From Pseudomonas sp. FP2309 (GTDB lineage Bacteria; Pseudomonadota; Gammaproteobacteria; Pseudomonadales; Pseudomonadaceae): a DNA stretch of 64,000 nucleotides. The notes beneath the pieces were generated by a model that saw nothing but the letters and a program-made list of their open reading frames with translations, did no database searches and was not told the DNA's origin. The stretch lies in the NCBI RefSeq assembly GCF_030687575.1, contig NZ_CP117439.1, forward strand, positions 4,913,501 to 4,977,500, given 5' to 3'. This document shows, piece by piece, positions 61,250 through 64,000 of the stretch; positions within the stretch are counted from its first letter, which is position 1, and the number at the start of each line of letters is the position of its first letter. The translations under genes and the position numbers were made by a program.

Positions 61250-62134
61250 TCAGCTGCGCCGGTAGAACCGATCCAATAGCGCCGGCAAGCCCGCCCGCCA
61301 AGCCCGTGGCTTGATGCCGAAGGTGTGCAGAATTTTCTTGCAGGCCAGCACCGCGTGCTGCGGTTCGTCCGCCGCATCCGGGCGTGCCGCGTGGGCCTGG
61401 GCGGTGGGGGACTCGACGGCCAACGGATGATAGTTGCGCGCTTCGGTGAGGATCGCCTGGCCCAGCGCCAACGGCGTGGTCGCCTCGTGGCCAGCGTAGT
61501 GGTAAGTGCCCCACAAGGGCGCTGCGCAATCGAGTTGTTTGAGCACCGAGATGATCACCCGTGCCGCGTCGTCCACCGGCGTCGGGTTACCGCGGCGGTC
61601 GTCCGCCATCAGCAACTCATCCGGCTGCTCGGCCCGGGCCAGGAAGCGCCCCAGGGTCCCATCGACGCTGTCATCCAACAACCAACCGAAGCGCAGCAGC
61701 ACATGCTGCGGGCAGGTGGCGCGCACGCTCTGCTCGATGCGCCACAACGCCTGGCCGCGCAGGCCCAGGGGCACCGGCTCGTCTTTTTCGCTGTAGGCGG
61801 TGGCGCGGGAGCCATCGAACACGCGGTAGCTGGACGGTTGCAGCAAGGTAATGGTGTGGTGCTGGCACAGTTCGGCCAGGCGTTCGATCGCGAACTCTTG
61901 GGCGGCCAGGCGGGTCTCGCTGACCGCTTCGGCCTGGAACCAGTCGAAATAGTAGGCGAGGTTGATCAAGGCATCGGGACGGGTGTCGTCGAGCAATTGG
62001 GTGAGACTTGCGGCATCCCAGCCGTCTTGGGGCGGTTTGGGGGCGAGGAAACCGATGTCTTCCTCTGCACCGAGACGAATCAGCGCCTGCCCGAGGGCAT
62101 TCCCGCCGCCCAGTAACATAAGGCGCATTCGCAT
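61250..62134 (-). CDS. RmlD-like NAD(P)-dependent sugar-nucleotide reductase
   Basis: This 294-residue protein of the RmlD/substrate-binding family has an N-terminal MLLGGGNALGQALIRLG (Rossmann motif), followed by LQPSSYRVFDGSRATAYSEKDE. The usual catalytic YxxxK is not obvious in that region, so the substrate and even activity are uncertain. It is not part of a rhamnose cluster. Two in-frame ATGs, at 62134 and 62128, are possible starts. Confidence 0.78.
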   Translation of the reverse strand: MRMRLMLLGGGNALGQALIRLGAEEDIGFLAPKPPQDGWDAASLTQLLDDTRPDALINLAYYFDWFQAEAVSETRLAAQEFAIERLAELCQHHTITLLQPSSYRVFDGSRATAYSEKDEPVPLGLRGQALWRIEQSVRATCPQHVLLRFGWLLDDSVDGTLGRFLARAEQPDELLMADDRRGNPTPVDDAARVIISVLKQLDCAAPLWGTYHYAGHEATTPLALGQAILTEARNYHPLAVESPTAQAHAARPDAADEPQHAVLACKKILHTFGIKPRAWRAGLPALLDRFYRRS

Positions 62135-62301
62135 AGATTGAGCAGGCCCGGTCTGTTTGGAACGATGGTTATTATCGACAGGCGTGTGCGCCGTGCCGCA
62201 GGTAATTGCCAGAATCGTTGCATTTTGCGGGTTTGTAGCGCAACCGTCACGGACAAACTGCGGGCTTGCAACTTGTGGGAGCCGGTGGCATCAATCACTG
62301 C

Positions 62302-64000
62302 ATGAGCCTTTCTGAATCGACCGAGACGGTGCTGGACGACTTTCACCCCGCCGTCAGCGCCTGGTTTCGCAGCACGTTCCCTTCGGTGACCCACGCCCAG
62401 GCGCAGGCGTGGCCGTTGATCCGCCAGCGCCGCTCGACCCTGATCGCCGCGCCCACCGGGTCGGGCAAGACACTCACCGCCTTCCTCGCGGTGCTCGATG
62501 AGTTGGTACACCAAGGCCTGGCCAGCGGCGGGTACCTGCCGGACGAGACGCTGGTGGTCTACGTGTCGCCGCTCAAGGCGTTGTCCAACGATATCCAGAT
62601 CAACCTGCAAACCCCGTTGGCCGGGATCGGCCAGCAATTGCAGGCGCAGCATCTGCCCGCCGTGGAGATCCGCACCGCGGTGCGCACCGGCGACACCCCG
62701 CAAAAAGACCGCGCTCAGATGCGCAAACGCGCGCCGCATATCCTGGTGACCACCCCGGAGTCGCTGTATGTGCTGCTGGGTTCCGAGTCCGGTCGACACA
62801 TGCTCGCCAGCACGCGCACGGTGATTGTCGATGAAATCCACGCCGTCGCCGCCAGCAAACGCGGCAGCCACCTGGCCCTGAGCCTGGAGCGCCTGCAAGG
62901 GCTGTGCGCCGAACCGCTGACACGCATCGGGCTGTCGGCCACGCAAAAGCCCATCGCCGCGGTCTCGCGGTTTCTGGTCGGCACCGAGCGCGAATGCGCC
63001 ATCGTCGACATCGGCCACGCCCGCCCCCGCGACCTGGCGATCGAAGTGCCGCCCGTGCCGCTCTCGGCGGTGATGGCTAACGATGTGTGGGAGCTGGTCT
63101 ACGAGCGTCTCGCGACATTGGCCCGCGAACACCGCACCACGCTGATATTCGTCAACACCCGACGCCTGGCCGAACGCCTGGCGCGGCATTTGAGCGAGCG
63201 CCTGGGCAAAACCGCCGTGGCCGCCCACCACGGCAGCCTGGCCAAAGAGCTGCGCCTGGACGCCGAACAACGCCTCAAGGCCGGCGAGTTGCAAGTGCTG
63301 ATCGCCACGGCGTCGCTTGAGTTGGGGATCGATATCGGCGACGTCGACCTGGTGTGTCAGATCGGCTCGCCGGGTTCCATCAACGGTTTTCTGCAACGGG
63401 TCGGGCGCTCCGGGCACCAGGTCGGCGGCACACCCAAGGGCCGCCTGTTCGCCACCACCCTCGACGACTTGATCGAGTGCGCCGCGCTGCTCGACTGCGT
63501 GCGCCGGGGCGAACTCGACACCTTGCACATTCCCGTCGCGCCATTGGACGTGCTGGCACAACAGATCATTGCCGAAGTCAGCGCCCAGGAGTGGTCGGAA
63601 CAGGCCCTGCTCGCATTGATCCGCCGCGCCGCGCCCTATGCCGGGCTGGATGAACGCCATTACCAGGCGCTGTTGCAGATGCTCAGCGAAGGCTATAACG
63701 GACGCCAGGGCATCCGCAGCGCCTACCTGCACCGCGACGCCCTCACCCGCACCTTGCGCGGCCGGCGCGGCGCCCGGCTGACGGCCGTGACCAGTGGCGG
63801 CACCATCCCCGACAACGCCGACTACGGCGTACTGCTCGAGCCTCAGGGTCTCAACATCGGCAGCGTCAACGAAGACTTCGCAGTGGAAAGCATCGCCGGG
63901 GATGTCTTCCAGCTCGGCAATACCTCCTACCGCATCCTGCGGGTGGAGGCCGGCAAAGTGCGGGTCGAAGATGCCCACGGCCAGCCGCCGACCATTCCGT
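62302..64000 (+). CDS. lhr: Lhr-type DEAD/DEAH-box helicase, N-terminal part
   Basis: The open frame runs off the window end; 566 codons are visible. It starts [22 protein letters not shown]. The helicase motifs are [16 protein letters not shown] (motif I), [18 protein letters not shown] (motif II), LSATQKP (III), [16 protein letters not shown] (IV) and [12 protein letters not shown] (VI). This is the Lhr family, 3'-5' DNA/RNA helicases implicated in DNA repair; whether the protein is the short or long form cannot be seen. The gene is transcribed away from the RmlD-like gene. Confidence 0.93.
   Translation, partial: MSLSESTETVLDDFHPAVSAWFRSTFPSVTHAQAQAWPLIRQRRSTLIAAPTGSGKTLTAFLAVLDELVHQGLASGGYLPDETLVVYVSPLKALSNDIQINLQTPLAGIGQQLQAQHLPAVEIRTAVRTGDTPQKDRAQMRKRAPHILVTTPESLYVLLGSESGRHMLASTRTVIVDEIHAVAASKRGSHLALSLERLQGLCAEPLTRIGLSATQKPIAAVSRFLVGTERECAIVDIGHARPRDLAIEVPPVPLSAVMANDVWELVYERLATLAREHRTTLIFVNTRRLAERLARHLSERLGKTAVAAHHGSLAKELRLDAEQRLKAGELQVLIATASLELGIDIGDVDLVCQIGSPGSINGFLQRVGRSGHQVGGTPKGRLFATTLDDLIECAALLDCVRRGELDTLHIPVAPLDVLAQQIIAEVSAQEWSEQALLALIRRAAPYAGLDERHYQALLQMLSEGYNGRQGIRSAYLHRDALTRTLRGRRGARLTAVTSGGTIPDNADYGVLLEPQGLNIGSVNEDFAVESIAGDVFQLGNTSYRILRVEAGKVRVEDAHGQPPTIP

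Noticed and set aside
62080..63978. Open frame of 632 codons on the minus strand
   Set aside because: It is antisense to the Lhr helicase motifs on the plus strand.

Overview
The window is a chromosomal segment of a Pseudomonas, most likely of the P. fluorescens group. The evidence is high GC with Pseudomonas codon use, protein sequences that read like P. fluorescens orthologues, REP/REPIN repeats of the GTGGGAGGGGGCTTGCCC type, and a core gene order that follows, as I recall it, the P. aeruginosa PA4000-PA4069 region. No tRNA, rRNA, CRISPR array, transposase or integrase was found.

Layout. 1-7.2 kb (minus strand): cell-elongation and housekeeping operon proA-nadD-rsfS-rlmH-mrdA-rodA-mltB-rlpA. 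7.3-16.5 kb: mpg, a DedA-PAP2 membrane phosphatase, a Lon-N protein, an lrgAB pair, a MaoC hydratase, a MORN-repeat/C13-protease lipoprotein, then ubiX-mpl. 16.5-21.1 kb: an accessory insert between mpl and eatR with two genes found nowhere in the core order. 21.1-28.6 kb: ethanolamine catabolism (eatR, an exaC-type aldehyde dehydrogenase, eat, eutBC) with a clear sigma-54 promoter and activator sites. 28.7-31.6 kb: GNAT acetyltransferase, dedA, mtfA, ppa. 31.6-41.4 kb: a second accessory block with a lone S24 repressor, a DUF3077-like gene with a structured leader, an eight-gene yjfI/PspA/rhomboid/K+-channel/yjfK/DUF350/ygiB/ygiC membrane-stress operon, ycaC, and a broken Rhs tip. 41.4-54.6 kb: xseB-ispA-dxs, btuB and btuF, and the riboflavin operon nrdR-ribD-ribC-ribBA-ribH-nusB-thiL, with ribA apart. 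54.7-64 kb: YbaY lipoprotein, methyltransferase, CnoX, a ZrgA/ABC/DUF3299 metal-linked operon, OmpW, an RmlD-like protein and the start of lhr.

The most interesting locus is the 16.5-21.1 kb insert. A 418-residue protein carries about 17 tandem heptapeptide repeats of the form G-x-L-I-N/D-x-x. It is followed by a large toxin-like protein of about 985 residues, and the two end in a shared C-terminal module of about 75 residues. A sequence matching the HrpL (type III secretion sigma factor) box, GGAACT-N15-CCACATA, lies 62 bases upstream of the first start codon. Both N-termini lack acidic residues. Together these suggest an undescribed pair of type III secreted proteins.

Other notable points are twin 12-bp palindromes in front of the yjfI operon, the apparent deletion of pgpA together with the 5' half of a periplasmic binding-protein gene next to thiL, a RibBA whose cyclohydrolase half lacks its zinc cysteines, and an NrdR zinc ribbon with two extra residues.
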